From: VGTK01 sp046327915
GTDB lineage: Bacteria > Desulfobacterota > Binatia > UBA12015
Reading direction: 5' to 3'
Length of the DNA stretch: 64,000 nucleotides
NCBI GenBank assembly: GCA_046327915.1
Contig: JAXLXO010000007.1
Coordinates: 1 to 64,000, forward strand
Shown piece after piece: positions 43,463-51,631 of the stretch (positions are counted from its first letter, which is position 1; every line of letters starts with the position of its first letter). The position numbers were made by a program, and so were the translations under genes. The notes under the pieces were generated by a model, which made no database searches, was not told where the DNA came from, and saw only the letters and a list, made by a program, of their open reading frames with translations.

Positions 43463-43954
43463 TCAGCGACGTCCGGCGGCGGCCGACGCCGCGCGCATGT
43501 TCGAGCGTCCGCCGCGCGAGCCTGCGCCCGCCTCGTCGAGCGCGCTCTGCATCTCGTCTCCGAGCTCGGCGAGGCGCTCGGAGCCGAGCTTCTCGGCGAG
43601 CTTGAACATCTCCTTCTCCTCCTCCTTGACGTGGTGCTCGACCAGCTCCTCGAGGACGGTCATCTTCGCCTCGAAGCGCTCGTCCTTCGGATCCACACCT
43701 GGCAGCTCGCCGAGCACGAGCTCGACGACGTGGTGCTCCTCGAACGCCTCGGGCACGATCTCGTCGGCCTTCTTCGTGCCGATCTCCTGCACCGCGGGAT
43801 AGAAGATCTCCTGCTCGATGCGCATGTGCGCCTCGAGCTTCGCCGCGATCTCGTCCATGCCGGCGCGCCGGCCGCGCGCGTCGGCCTTCTTCACCTGGCG
43901 GAACAGCGTCTTCACTTCGCGGTGCTGCTTCTTCAGGAGCTCGGTCGCCTTCAT
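43463..43954 (-). CDS. Hemerythrin-like domain protein
   Basis: The 163-residue helical protein has the diiron ligand pattern KQHREVKTLF, EAHMRIEQEIFYPAV, EEHHVVELVL and VEHHVKEEEKEMF, i.e. five His and two Glu in a four-helix bundle. Such proteins bind O2, NO or store iron and are often stress-induced. The C-terminus (about 140-163) is an unstructured Gly/Arg/Ala tail. ATG 43954 follows GGAGGAGAGC. Confidence 0.87.
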   Translation of the reverse strand: MKATELLKKQHREVKTLFRQVKKADARGRRAGMDEIAAKLEAHMRIEQEIFYPAVQEIGTKKADEIVPEAFEEHHVVELVLGELPGVDPKDERFEAKMTVLEELVEHHVKEEEKEMFKLAEKLGSERLAELGDEMQSALDEAGAGSRGGRSNMRAASAAAGRR

Positions 43955-44266
43955 CGTGATGCTCTCCTCCTGCTCGCGGCGCCGAACGCCGGCACCGGGT
44001 GCCGTCGCCGATGCAAGCGCGCGGCCATCGTCGTCGCGCCGCGCGGCGCACGGGTTCGTGCGTCCGCCGTGCGCGAACCGCCTGCCGCCCGGTGCAAGAA
44101 GTGCAGGGAGCTTGTACTTTACGCTGTCGCCGCCGGACGCGTGGCTGCAGTCGTCGGCACCGCTCGCGACTGCCCGAGCGAAGCGTGCGTCGGCTCGCCG
44201 CAATGCGGCCTCCGTCTTGCAGCCAGCGTACCGCCGGCACCGCGAACGCGGTGCGAGGAGGGAACG
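43955..44266. other. Divergent intergenic region between hemerythrin and DUF3309 genes
   Basis: No gene is visible in these 312 bp. They should hold both promoters. A locally AT-richer patch lies at about 44110-44126 (CTTGTACTTTACG). A weak -24/-12-like GG-N10-GC (44091-44104) occurs but lacks the TTGC part. I cannot assign either promoter with confidence. Confidence 0.4.
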
Positions 44267-44416
44267 ATGGGCATCGTGCTGCTGGTGATCCTGCTGCTGC
44301 TCGTGGTCGGCAGCCTGCCGACGTGGGGCTATCACGAGTTCGGCTATGGTCCGTCGGGCATCGGCGGCGTCCTTCTGCTCGTGCTCATCGTGCTGCTCTT
44401 GACGGGCCGGCTCTGA
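44267..44416 (+). CDS. DUF3309 family small membrane protein
   Basis: The 49-residue protein is almost entirely hydrophobic, with two short membrane segments around LPTWGYHEFGYGPSG, the conserved core of DUF3309. The family is common in envelope-stress contexts but its role is unknown. GAGGAGG stands before ATG 44267. It is divergent from hemerythrin and may share its regulation. Confidence 0.85.
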   Translation: MGIVLLVILLLLVVGSLPTWGYHEFGYGPSGIGGVLLLVLIVLLLTGRL

Positions 44417-44527
44417 ACGCCGCGTCGCGGCACGGAATCACGCCGCGGTGAGCGGCCGCGCCACGCCATCGTGGTTGCGTCCCGGCGGCCTTTGGTCGAA
44501 GTTCGACGCTCGGACGAGGAGCCGGCG

Positions 44528-45799
44528 ATGCGAACCACGACCAACGGTGCGGGCGGAGCGCTCGCGCGGCACGACGGGATACCGAAGGAGCGCTACACGA
44601 GCCGCGAGTTCGCGGAGCTCGAGTGGCGGCACATGTGGTCGAAGGTCTGGCTGATGGCCGGACGCACGTCGGACATCCCCGAGGCCGGCGACTACTTCAC
44701 CTTCGAGATCGGACCCGAGTCGATCCTCGTCATTCGTCAGCCGGACGGCTCGATCGCGGCGCGCTACAACGTCTGCATGCACCGCGGCAACCGGCTGCGC
44801 GAGCCGGGGCGCGGCCACGCGAGCGAGTTCTCGTGCCTGTTCCACGGCTGGCGCTACGCCATCGACGGCACGCTGCTGCAGGCGCTCGACGCGGAGACGT
44901 TCCCGCAGGGCACGCCGTGCGACCGCCTGAGCCTGCGTCCGGTGCGCTGCGACACGTGGGCCGGCTTCGTTTTCGTCTGCCTCGATCCGGACGTCGAGCC
45001 GCTCGCCGATTTCCTCGGCATCGTGCCTTCGCACCTCGACGTCTACGGCTTCGAGCGCTGGAAGATCGCCTTCGACTGCACCATCGAGATCGCGTGCAAC
45101 TGGAAGACGTCCGTCGACGCGTTCAATGAGGCGTACCACATCTCCGCGACACATCCGTGGACGATCGCGTTCAGCGACGACACGCGCACGCAGTACGACT
45201 GCTACGACAAGCATACGCGCATGATCTACCCGGAGCTGCAGGCGAGCCTGCGGCATCCCGGAGCGGGCACGGTCACGCCGGAGATCAAGGAGCTCTTCCT
45301 CGAGCGCGTCGGCGTCAAGGACTTCGAGGGTACCGAGCCCGAGGCGCGCCGCGCCTTCGCCGACGCGATCCGCGCGATGGCGCCGTTCACCGGCGCCGAC
45401 TTCTCGCGTCTCAGCGAGGCGCAGATGTGCGACGACTTCCACTACACGGTGTTCCCGAACCTCACGTTCAACACGCACTCGATGTTCGTCTGGGTGTTCA
45501 CGCACCGTCCGCATCCCGACGATCCGAACCGGATGTTCTTCGACTTCCTGAGCCTCGTGAACATGCCGGCGCAGGACGTTCCCCGTCCCGACAAGCTCAT
45601 GCTCGACGGCGCGCGCGACACCTGTGCGGGAAGGGTCGACGGCGGCGACCTGCTCGACGAGGACCTCTACAACCTGCCGCGCATCCAGGCGGGCATGCGG
45701 TCGTCCGCGTTCCGCGAGCTGCACCTGAGCTCGCAGGAGATCCGCATCCGCCACTTTCACGACACGCTGATGCGCTACGTCGACGGAGCGGCGCGCTGA
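44528..45799 (+). CDS. Rieske non-heme iron oxygenase, alpha (catalytic) subunit
   Basis: The 423-residue protein has a Rieske cluster, Cys83-x-His85...Cys103-x2-His106, and a catalytic domain with NEAYHISATHP (His204, His209) and a likely third ligand Asp in MCDDFHY. Such enzymes hydroxylate aromatic rings or demethylate with O2. The Rieske ferredoxin gene overlaps its 3' end, giving electron delivery; no reductase or beta subunit is nearby, so the enzyme may be an alpha-only type using a shared reductase. ATG 44528 gives the standard N-terminus. Confidence 0.92.
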   Translation: MRTTTNGAGGALARHDGIPKERYTSREFAELEWRHMWSKVWLMAGRTSDIPEAGDYFTFEIGPESILVIRQPDGSIAARYNVCMHRGNRLREPGRGHASEFSCLFHGWRYAIDGTLLQALDAETFPQGTPCDRLSLRPVRCDTWAGFVFVCLDPDVEPLADFLGIVPSHLDVYGFERWKIAFDCTIEIACNWKTSVDAFNEAYHISATHPWTIAFSDDTRTQYDCYDKHTRMIYPELQASLRHPGAGTVTPEIKELFLERVGVKDFEGTEPEARRAFADAIRAMAPFTGADFSRLSEAQMCDDFHYTVFPNLTFNTHSMFVWVFTHRPHPDDPNRMFFDFLSLVNMPAQDVPRPDKLMLDGARDTCAGRVDGGDLLDEDLYNLPRIQAGMRSSAFRELHLSSQEIRIRHFHDTLMRYVDGAAR

Positions 45800-46137
45800 G
45801 CGATCCCGCGGCGACCTGGACGGAGATCCCGGTCGCCCTTCCCGAGCCCGGCCGCACCGCGCCGTTCCGCGCCGGCGGACGCGACCTGCTGCTGTGCAAC
45901 GTGGACGGCGTGCCGTACGTGCTCGACGACCGCTGCTCGCACGCTCGGACCGCGCTCGCCGCGGGACGCCTGTGCGGCTTCATCCTCGAGTGCCCCCTGC
46001 ACGGCGGCAAGGTGGACGTGCGCGACGGCTCACCGGCCGCGGCCCCGGTGCGGCGACCCGTCGCGACCTGGCCGGCCCGGCGCGTCGGCGACCGCGTCGA
46101 GGTCGCGCTCCCGGCGGGGGACGCGCGAAGCGCCTGA
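45796..46137 (+). CDS. Rieske [2Fe-2S] ferredoxin, oxygenase electron carrier
   Basis: The 113-residue protein has Cys47-x-His49 and Cys66-x2-His69 (CSHA, CPLHGG), the ferredoxin-type Rieske motif. No ATG, GTG or TTG lies in frame near the expected N-terminus: the frame upstream runs through the oxygenase gene, and the first downstream GTG falls within the fold. The best start is CTG at 45796, whose CTGA overlaps the oxygenase stop, so re-initiating ribosomes could use it. It should reduce the preceding oxygenase. Confidence 0.8.
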   Translation: MSDPAATWTEIPVALPEPGRTAPFRAGGRDLLLCNVDGVPYVLDDRCSHARTALAAGRLCGFILECPLHGGKVDVRDGSPAAAPVRRPVATWPARRVGDRVEVALPAGDARSA

Positions 46138-46155
46138 TCTTCCGCGAGCCAGGCG

Positions 46156-46174
46156 CCCCCCCCCCGAACGGGGG
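46156..46174. other. Ten-C homopolymer with short hairpin
   Basis: Ten consecutive C at 46156-46165 are followed by GAAC and GGGGG (46170-46174), giving a 5-bp stem with a 4-nt loop. It lies between the ferredoxin stop and the kinase start. No T-run follows, so it is a weak terminator at best. Such a tract can slip during replication and is also a common site of sequencing error. Confidence 0.5.
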
Positions 46175-46241
46175 AGCTCCATTGGGCACGTCCTGCGCGC
46201 TCCCCTTTGAGATCGGCTGCAGATCCGCCGATACTCGCTCG

Positions 46242-47972
46242 GTGCATCCGCGCGCCGCGACACTGCTCGGGGAAGCCCTCGAGCGCCTGCAGCGGACCCG
46301 CGACCGCAATCAGCTCCTGCAGGCGCTCGCGGAGGCGGTGTGCGAGCTGCTGCCGTGCGACGCGGCGATCGTGTGGGTGCAGAATCCCCTGCTTCGCCTG
46401 CTGGAGCCGCGCGCCGGGTCTCCGCCGATGCCGTCCGCCGAGCGGCTGGCCGATCTCCGCGTCAAGCCGTCGTCGGTCGAGGCGCTGGCCGCACGGCAGT
46501 CGTCCGGATTGCCGCGCTTGACGCCGGGGCACGGCGACGTCGAGGAAGCCGACGAGCTCGCGCGGTTTCGCACCGCCATGGCGGCGCCGCCGGCCGCGGA
46601 CGTTCTCCTCGTTCCGCTCGTGCACCGCGGCCACCTCGAAGGCGTCGTGTCGTGCCTCGCCGCAGACGGCGTGTCCTCCGAGGACGCGGCGGCCTGGGCC
46701 GCCATCGCACCGCACGTCGCGACCGTGCTCGACGGATCGCGGCTGCACGAGACGAGCACGGCGATGCGGTCCTACCGCAGCCACTTCGCGACGCTCGGCG
46801 CGGAGATCCTGACGGCGTCGGACGCCGAGACCACCGCGGTCCGCATCTGCGAGCTGACGCGCACGCTGTTCTCGACCACGCGCTCGGCGCTCTTCCTGCT
46901 CGAAGGCGAGGACCTGGTGCCGCTCGCCGCGGCGGGGCCGTACGGCGAGCGCGCCACGGGTGGCACGCTGCACGTCCCCCCGGGAATCGAGCCCGGCTTC
47001 GACGAGGCGCTGCGCACGCGTCAAGTACTGGTGGTGAACGAGTTCCGCTCGAGCCCGTACGCGGCGACGCCGATCCCGCTGCCCTTCCGCCCGCAGGCCG
47101 CGATGGTCATGCCGCTCACCGACGGCACCGGCACGATCGGTCTCCTCACGGCGAGCGAGCTCGACGACCCGCACCGCTTCGGACCCGACGCGGGCGAGCA
47201 CGGTCGCCTGCTGAGCGTCGTCGCGACGGTCGCGATGCGGCGCGTGCTGCTGCTCGAGGAGCTGCAGCGCGCGAGCCGTGCCAAGGACGACTTCCTCGCC
47301 ACCGTCTCGCACGAGCTGCGCACGCCGATCAACGTCGTCCTCGGCTACGTGCAGCTGCTGAGCGAGCAGACCTTCGGTCCGATGAACGCCGAGCAGATCG
47401 ACACCGTGCAGCGCATCGAGCGCGGTGCGCGCAGCCTGCTCCGGCTGGTCGACGATCTGCTGGACCTCGCCGGAATCGAGCGCGGCGCAGTGACCTGCGA
47501 CTTCCGCGAAGTCTCCCTCGCGCCGCTGCTCGACGAGCTCGGCGACGCGACGCGCGCGCTCATCGGCTCGCGTCCGATCCGCTTCTCGTCCCGGGTCGAC
47601 GGTGCGCCGGTGGCGTGGACCGACGCCGACCGGGTGCGCCAGGTCCTGCTGAACGTGCTCGGCAACGCCGTCAAGTTCACCGCACGCGGCGAGATCCGGC
47701 TGCAGGCCGGCACGGATGGTGACCGCGTCGCGATCGAGATCGCGGACACGGGCAGCGGCATGGAGCCGGGATTCGTGGTGCGTGCGACCGAGCCCTTCGT
47801 GCGCGGCGAGGCGAGCACCGGCAGCGGGCTCGGGCTCGCGATCGTGGCGCGCGTCCTGCGCGTCCTCAACGGTGCGCTCACGATCGACAGCCGCCCCGGC
47901 GCCGGGACCATCGTCCGCATTCTGCTGCCGGCGACCGCGCCGTCCGATGCGCAGCCGGCCGGCGCGTCCTGA
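46242..47972 (+). CDS. Soluble histidine kinase with two GAF-like domains
   Basis: The 576-residue protein has two GAF-like sensory regions (about 5-165 and 180-335), HisKA with His357 in SHELRTPINV and HATPase motifs NVLGNAVKF, DTGSGM and GSGLGLAIV. No membrane helix or receiver is present. It follows the oxygenase/ferredoxin pair on the same strand by about 100 bp that contain the C-tract. GTG 46242 is the probable start; a TTG near 46182 is also in frame. No response regulator adjoins. Confidence 0.85.
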   Translation: MHPRAATLLGEALERLQRTRDRNQLLQALAEAVCELLPCDAAIVWVQNPLLRLLEPRAGSPPMPSAERLADLRVKPSSVEALAARQSSGLPRLTPGHGDVEEADELARFRTAMAAPPAADVLLVPLVHRGHLEGVVSCLAADGVSSEDAAAWAAIAPHVATVLDGSRLHETSTAMRSYRSHFATLGAEILTASDAETTAVRICELTRTLFSTTRSALFLLEGEDLVPLAAAGPYGERATGGTLHVPPGIEPGFDEALRTRQVLVVNEFRSSPYAATPIPLPFRPQAAMVMPLTDGTGTIGLLTASELDDPHRFGPDAGEHGRLLSVVATVAMRRVLLLEELQRASRAKDDFLATVSHELRTPINVVLGYVQLLSEQTFGPMNAEQIDTVQRIERGARSLLRLVDDLLDLAGIERGAVTCDFREVSLAPLLDELGDATRALIGSRPIRFSSRVDGAPVAWTDADRVRQVLLNVLGNAVKFTARGEIRLQAGTDGDRVAIEIADTGSGMEPGFVVRATEPFVRGEASTGSGLGLAIVARVLRVLNGALTIDSRPGAGTIVRILLPATAPSDAQPAGAS

Positions 47973-48021
47973 CGCGCGTCGGCTCTCGCGCGCCGCAGGC
48001 GCATCGGCTAGGCGCCCGTCG

Positions 48022-48762
48022 ATGGGCGACGAGGAGATCTACGGCGAGCTCGCGGACTGGTGGCCGCTGTTCTCGTCACCGGCGCACTACCTCGAGGAGG
48101 CGTACGCGTACCGGGCGCTGCTGCTCGACGCGTCCGACACGCCGCCGCGCACGCTGCTCGAGCTGGGCTCGGGCGGCGGCGGCAACGCCTGCCACCTGAA
48201 GGTCGACTTCGCGCTCACGCTCGTCGATCGCGCGCCCGGCATGCTCGATGTGAGTCGTGCGCTGAACCCCGAGTGCGAGCACGTCCTCGGCGACATGCGC
48301 GACGTCCGGCTCGATCGCACGTTCGACGCCGTCTTCGTGCACGACGCGGTGTCGTACATGACGTCGCTCGACGACCTCGCGGCCGCCGTGCGAACCGCCT
48401 GGGTGCACTGCCGCCCCGGCGGGGTCGCGCTGTTCGCGCCCGACGCCTTGCGCGAGACGTTCCGGGAGACCACGAACTGCGGCGGCAGCGAGGACGGCGC
48501 GCGCGCGCTTCGCTACCTGCAGTGGATCCGGGATCCCGACCCCGCGGACGACACCTACGTCGCCGACTGGGCGTGCCTGCTCGTCGAAGGCGACGGCGTG
48601 CCGCGCGTCGTGCAGGAGCGACACGTCTTCGGGCTGTTCGCGCGGGAGGACTGGCTCCGGGTGCTGCGCGAGGCGGGATTCGACGCCCGCTCGGAGCCGT
48701 TCGTGCACAGCCAGGTGGAGCCCGGGCGTCTCGAGGTCTTCGTCTGCCGGCGGCCGCGCTGA
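48022..48762 (+). CDS. Class I SAM-dependent methyltransferase
   Basis: The 246-residue protein has motif I LLELGSGGGGNACHL (about 45-59), an acidic residue after strand 2 (LVDRAPGMLDVSR), GDMRDVRL and FDAVFVHDAVSYM, all typical of the Rossmann methyltransferase fold. The start is ATG 48022. The substrate is not evident. The kinase stop lies 49 bp upstream. Confidence 0.85.
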   Translation: MGDEEIYGELADWWPLFSSPAHYLEEAYAYRALLLDASDTPPRTLLELGSGGGGNACHLKVDFALTLVDRAPGMLDVSRALNPECEHVLGDMRDVRLDRTFDAVFVHDAVSYMTSLDDLAAAVRTAWVHCRPGGVALFAPDALRETFRETTNCGGSEDGARALRYLQWIRDPDPADDTYVADWACLLVEGDGVPRVVQERHVFGLFAREDWLRVLREAGFDARSEPFVHSQVEPGRLEVFVCRRPR

Positions 48763-48825
48763 GGGCGTCTCGCCGGCCGAAGGGCCTCCGCTCGGCATGC
48801 GCGCCGTGGTACGCGTGGGAACGCT

Positions 48826-49665
48826 GTGACCGGTGACATCGTCACGACCCGCGAGGACTCCGAGCTCGGACACTGGACCGCGAGCCTCTGGCAGCCGCCG
48901 CACCTCGCGCCGTGGGTGGAGCGCTTCTGGTACAGCGAGGGCACCACGGGCGCGGCACGCGAGCGCCTGCTGCCCAACGGGCTGCTCGAGATGGCGGTCT
49001 GCCTCGGCGACCCGCACCGGCTGGTGGTCGGACGCGGCAGCGAGACGCTGCGCGCATGCTTGACGGGCCTTCAGACGAGCGCGGTGGTGATCGAGCACCC
49101 CGACTGGCATCGCGTGCTCGGCCTGCGGTTGCGTCCGGCCGGGGCGTACGCGCTGCTGTCGCAGCCGATGAGCGCGGTCAGCGGGTACACCGTCGACCTC
49201 CCGGACCTGCTCGGCACCGCGGCGCGCGAGCTCACGGACCGCTGCCACGCGGCGGCCACCGTCGAGGTCTGCTTCGCGCGCGCCGCCGCGTGGGTGTGCG
49301 ACCGCGTCCGCCGCGCGCGCAGCGTCGATCCGGCGGTGGCGTGGAGCATGTCGCGCATCGAGCAGAGCGGCGGCCGCGTGCCGATCGCCGAGCTCCGCGA
49401 CCACACCGGACTCTCGAAGACGCGGCTCGCGGCGCTGTTCCGCGATCAGGTCGGGGTGTTGCCGAAGGCCTACGCGCGCATCGTGCGCTTCCGGCGCGCG
49501 CTCGCGCTGCTCGACGCAGAGCCGGCGTCGCTCGCGGAGGCCGCGCTCGACGCGGGCTACTACGACCAGTCCCACATGACGACGGAGTTCCGCGAGCTCG
49601 GCGGCCTGACGCCGCGGGAGTTCGTCGTGCAGCGCTATCCGGGAAGCACCACCGCGGCCGCCTGA
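48826..49665 (+). CDS. AraC-family transcriptional regulator
   Basis: The 279-residue protein has an N-terminal sensor resembling DUF6597 (about 15-120: WVERFWYSEG, LLPNGLLEMAV) and a C-terminal double helix-turn-helix (about 180-275: IAELRDHTGLSKTRLAALFRDQVGVLPKAYAR, then GYYDQSHMTTEFRELGGLTP). GTG 48826 is the first possible start. The VOC gene follows in the same direction after 68 bp and is its most likely target. Confidence 0.9.
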   Translation: MTGDIVTTREDSELGHWTASLWQPPHLAPWVERFWYSEGTTGAARERLLPNGLLEMAVCLGDPHRLVVGRGSETLRACLTGLQTSAVVIEHPDWHRVLGLRLRPAGAYALLSQPMSAVSGYTVDLPDLLGTAARELTDRCHAAATVEVCFARAAAWVCDRVRRARSVDPAVAWSMSRIEQSGGRVPIAELRDHTGLSKTRLAALFRDQVGVLPKAYARIVRFRRALALLDAEPASLAEAALDAGYYDQSHMTTEFRELGGLTPREFVVQRYPGSTTAAA

Positions 49666-49733
49666 CGCGGACTTTCTTCCAAGACGCGCCGCACGATTGC
49701 CGCGTACGGAGAAGGCGCGAAAGGAGATTCTCC

Positions 49734-50168
49734 ATGAAAGTCCCTCACGTTCCCGCGGGACACAACGCGGTGTCGCCCTATCTGGTCACCCAGGACGCGG
49801 AGCAGGTCATCTGCATGCTGCACGAGGTCTTCGGCGGCGAGGAGATCCATCGCTCGCTGCGGCCCGACGGCACCATCAGGCACGCCGAGGTCCGCATCGA
49901 GGACTCGGTGATCATGATCGGAGAGGCGAGCGGCGAGTTTCCGGCGATGCCCTGCATGCTGCACGTCTACGTGCCCGACTGCGACGCGACGCACGCACGC
50001 GCTCGGAGCTTCGGCCTCGAGACGCTGCGCGAGCCCGAGACGCAGCCGTGGGGCGACCGCTCGGCGGGCGTGCGCGACGGCGCGGGAAACCAGTGGTGGT
50101 TCGCCACGCACGTCGAGGACGTCGGCGAAGAGGAGCTCGCGCGGCGCATGCAGGCCGCCGCGAGCTGA
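49734..50168 (+). CDS. VOC-family (glyoxalase/bleomycin-resistance fold) protein
   Basis: The 144-residue protein has paired beta-alpha-beta-beta-beta modules: VSPYLVTQDAEQVICMLHEVFGGEE, the IMIGEA strand, LHVYVPDCDATHARA and WGDRSAGVRDGAGNQWWFATH, the PhnB-like subset. It binds or modifies a small molecule; metal ligands are not certain. ATG 49734 follows AAGGAG. It lies after the AraC gene, a common AraC/VOC pairing. Confidence 0.85.
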   Translation: MKVPHVPAGHNAVSPYLVTQDAEQVICMLHEVFGGEEIHRSLRPDGTIRHAEVRIEDSVIMIGEASGEFPAMPCMLHVYVPDCDATHARARSFGLETLREPETQPWGDRSAGVRDGAGNQWWFATHVEDVGEEELARRMQAAAS

Positions 50169-50192
50169 ACGCGAACGCGCGACCGTCCGGTC

Positions 50193-50498
50193 TCACTCGC
50201 GCGGCGGCGGCGACTCCGCGATCAGCCAGGTGTCCGCGAGCGCGTCGGTCGCGTGCCGGCGCCCCGCGGCCATCGTCAGCGGCTCGCTCGACGGTCGGAG
50301 GACCTGCGTGCTGCGCGCCGTGCGGACGCGCAGTGCGCCGCGCAGGATGCGCAGCGTCTGGCGGTACGCGTGCGCGTGCGGCTCCTCGGTGTGGCCGCGC
50401 GGCTTGAACACGAGCAGAAGTCCGGCGCCGAGCCGATAGACGGCGTGGCCGTCGGCCGGCAGGACGGGGAAGTCCGACGCTGCCCGACGGCGCGTCAA
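50193..50498 (-). CDS. Small cupin-like protein
   Basis: The 101 residues suit a single cupin barrel: LLLVFKPRGHTEEPHAHAYRQTLRILRGALRV includes the metal-ligand His pattern and later strands. TTG 50498 overlaps the lpxA stop (TTGA), so translation is coupled. It probably binds a small ligand. The role beside LpxA is unknown. Confidence 0.7.
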   Translation of the reverse strand: MTRRRAASDFPVLPADGHAVYRLGAGLLLVFKPRGHTEEPHAHAYRQTLRILRGALRVRTARSTQVLRPSSEPLTMAAGRRHATDALADTWLIAESPPPRE

Positions 50499-51322
50499 TC
50501 CCGACCGCCCTCGCCGGGCGCGCTGCGCGCCGCGCAGACGCCCTTCTTCGCCTCCGAGATGAAATCGAGCATCTCGCGCACGTCGGCGGTCGGACCACCG
50601 GCGGCGGTGGTCTCGTCGAGGACGCGCTGCCGCGCCACGCTCAGGTTGGGCCGTCCGAGGAAGAGCATCCGGTACGCGCTGCGGATGGCCAGGATGCGCG
50701 CGCGGTCGAAGCCCGCGCGGCGGAGCCCGACCACGTTCACACCGCCGATGCGGTTGGTGCCGTTCACGCCGATGCAGAACGGCGGCACGTCCATCGAGAC
50801 GGCGCTCCCTCCCTGCAGCATCGCGAACCGGCCGACGCGCGTATGCTGGTGGACCATGGAGTACGCGGACAGGAACGCACGGTCGCCGACCTGCGCGTGC
50901 CCGCCGAGCACCGCACCGTTCGCCAGGATCACGCCGTTACCGACGCGCGAGTTGTGGCCGACGTGCGAGGTCGCCATGAAGTAGCAGTCGTCGCCGACGA
51001 CGGTCCTGCTGCCCGGCGCGGTACCGCGGTGCAGCGAGCAACCCTCGCGGATCACGTTGCGGTGGCCGATGTCGAGAAACGTCGCGGAGCCGTCGTACGC
51101 CTTGTCCTGCGGCTCGTTGCCGACGACGGCACCCATGTGCACGACGTTGTCCTCGCCCATCGTCGTGCCGGTGCAGACGTACGCATGCGCGAGAATCCGC
51201 GTGCGCGCGCCGATCACGACCCGGGGCTCGACGATCGCGAAGGGTCCGATCTCGACACCCTCGTCGAGCACGGCGTCGGGGCTCACCACCGCGCGGGGAT
51301 CGATCCGGGTCGCTTCAGCCAT
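50495..51322 (-). CDS. lpxA: Acyl-ACP--UDP-GlcNAc O-acyltransferase LpxA
   Basis: The 275-residue left-handed parallel beta-helix protein has hexapeptide repeats, the catalytic His98 in REGCSLHRGT, and NGVILANGAVLGGH and DVPPFCIGVNG, as in E. coli LpxA. A helical C-terminus follows. It transfers a 3-hydroxyacyl chain to UDP-GlcNAc, the first step of lipid A, so the organism should have an outer membrane with lipid A-like lipid. It lies outside any lpxD/fabZ/lpxB cluster here. The start overlaps yacG by 8 bp. Confidence 0.92.
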   Translation of the reverse strand: MAEATRIDPRAVVSPDAVLDEGVEIGPFAIVEPRVVIGARTRILAHAYVCTGTTMGEDNVVHMGAVVGNEPQDKAYDGSATFLDIGHRNVIREGCSLHRGTAPGSRTVVGDDCYFMATSHVGHNSRVGNGVILANGAVLGGHAQVGDRAFLSAYSMVHQHTRVGRFAMLQGGSAVSMDVPPFCIGVNGTNRIGGVNVVGLRRAGFDRARILAIRSAYRMLFLGRPNLSVARQRVLDETTAAGGPTADVREMLDFISEAKKGVCAARSAPGEGGRD

Positions 51323-51533
51323 CTCTCCGTCCGTTCCGTCCACCGCGCGCCGGAGGCGCCGCGGCATCGCCTTCGTCCGCGCTCTCGTCGTCGAGCGGGG
51401 CGGGGATCGTGTATTTCTCGTCGAGCCACGCGCCGAGGTCCACCAGCCGGCAACGCTCGGAGCAGAACGGCCGATGCGGGTTCCCTTCCCACGGCAGTGG
51501 CGTTCCGCACTGGGGACACGCGACGACGCGCAT
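51315..51533 (-). CDS. yacG: YacG-type zinc-binding protein (DNA gyrase inhibitor family)
   Basis: The 72-residue protein has CPQCGTPLPW and FCSERCRLVDLGAWL, the Cys4 zinc knuckle of YacG, followed by DEKYTIP and a charged tail. E. coli YacG inhibits gyrase. ATG 51533 gives the typical start. It is first in the yacG-lpxA-cupin unit and divergent from hemD. Confidence 0.92.
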   Translation of the reverse strand: MRVVACPQCGTPLPWEGNPHRPFCSERCRLVDLGAWLDEKYTIPAPLDDESADEGDAAAPPARGGRNGRRDG

Positions 51534-51631
51534 GGCCGACGACCTTACCGGTTGGTCGAGCGGTTCTGAAGCCACGCGGACGGTGCCACGGGGCGTTTTC
51601 CCGTGTCGGCGCGAGCGCTACGGAGGAAGGG

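Noticed and set aside
46156..46174. C-tract hairpin as an intrinsic terminator
   Set aside because: Only a 5-bp stem and no T-run; kept as a homopolymer feature instead.
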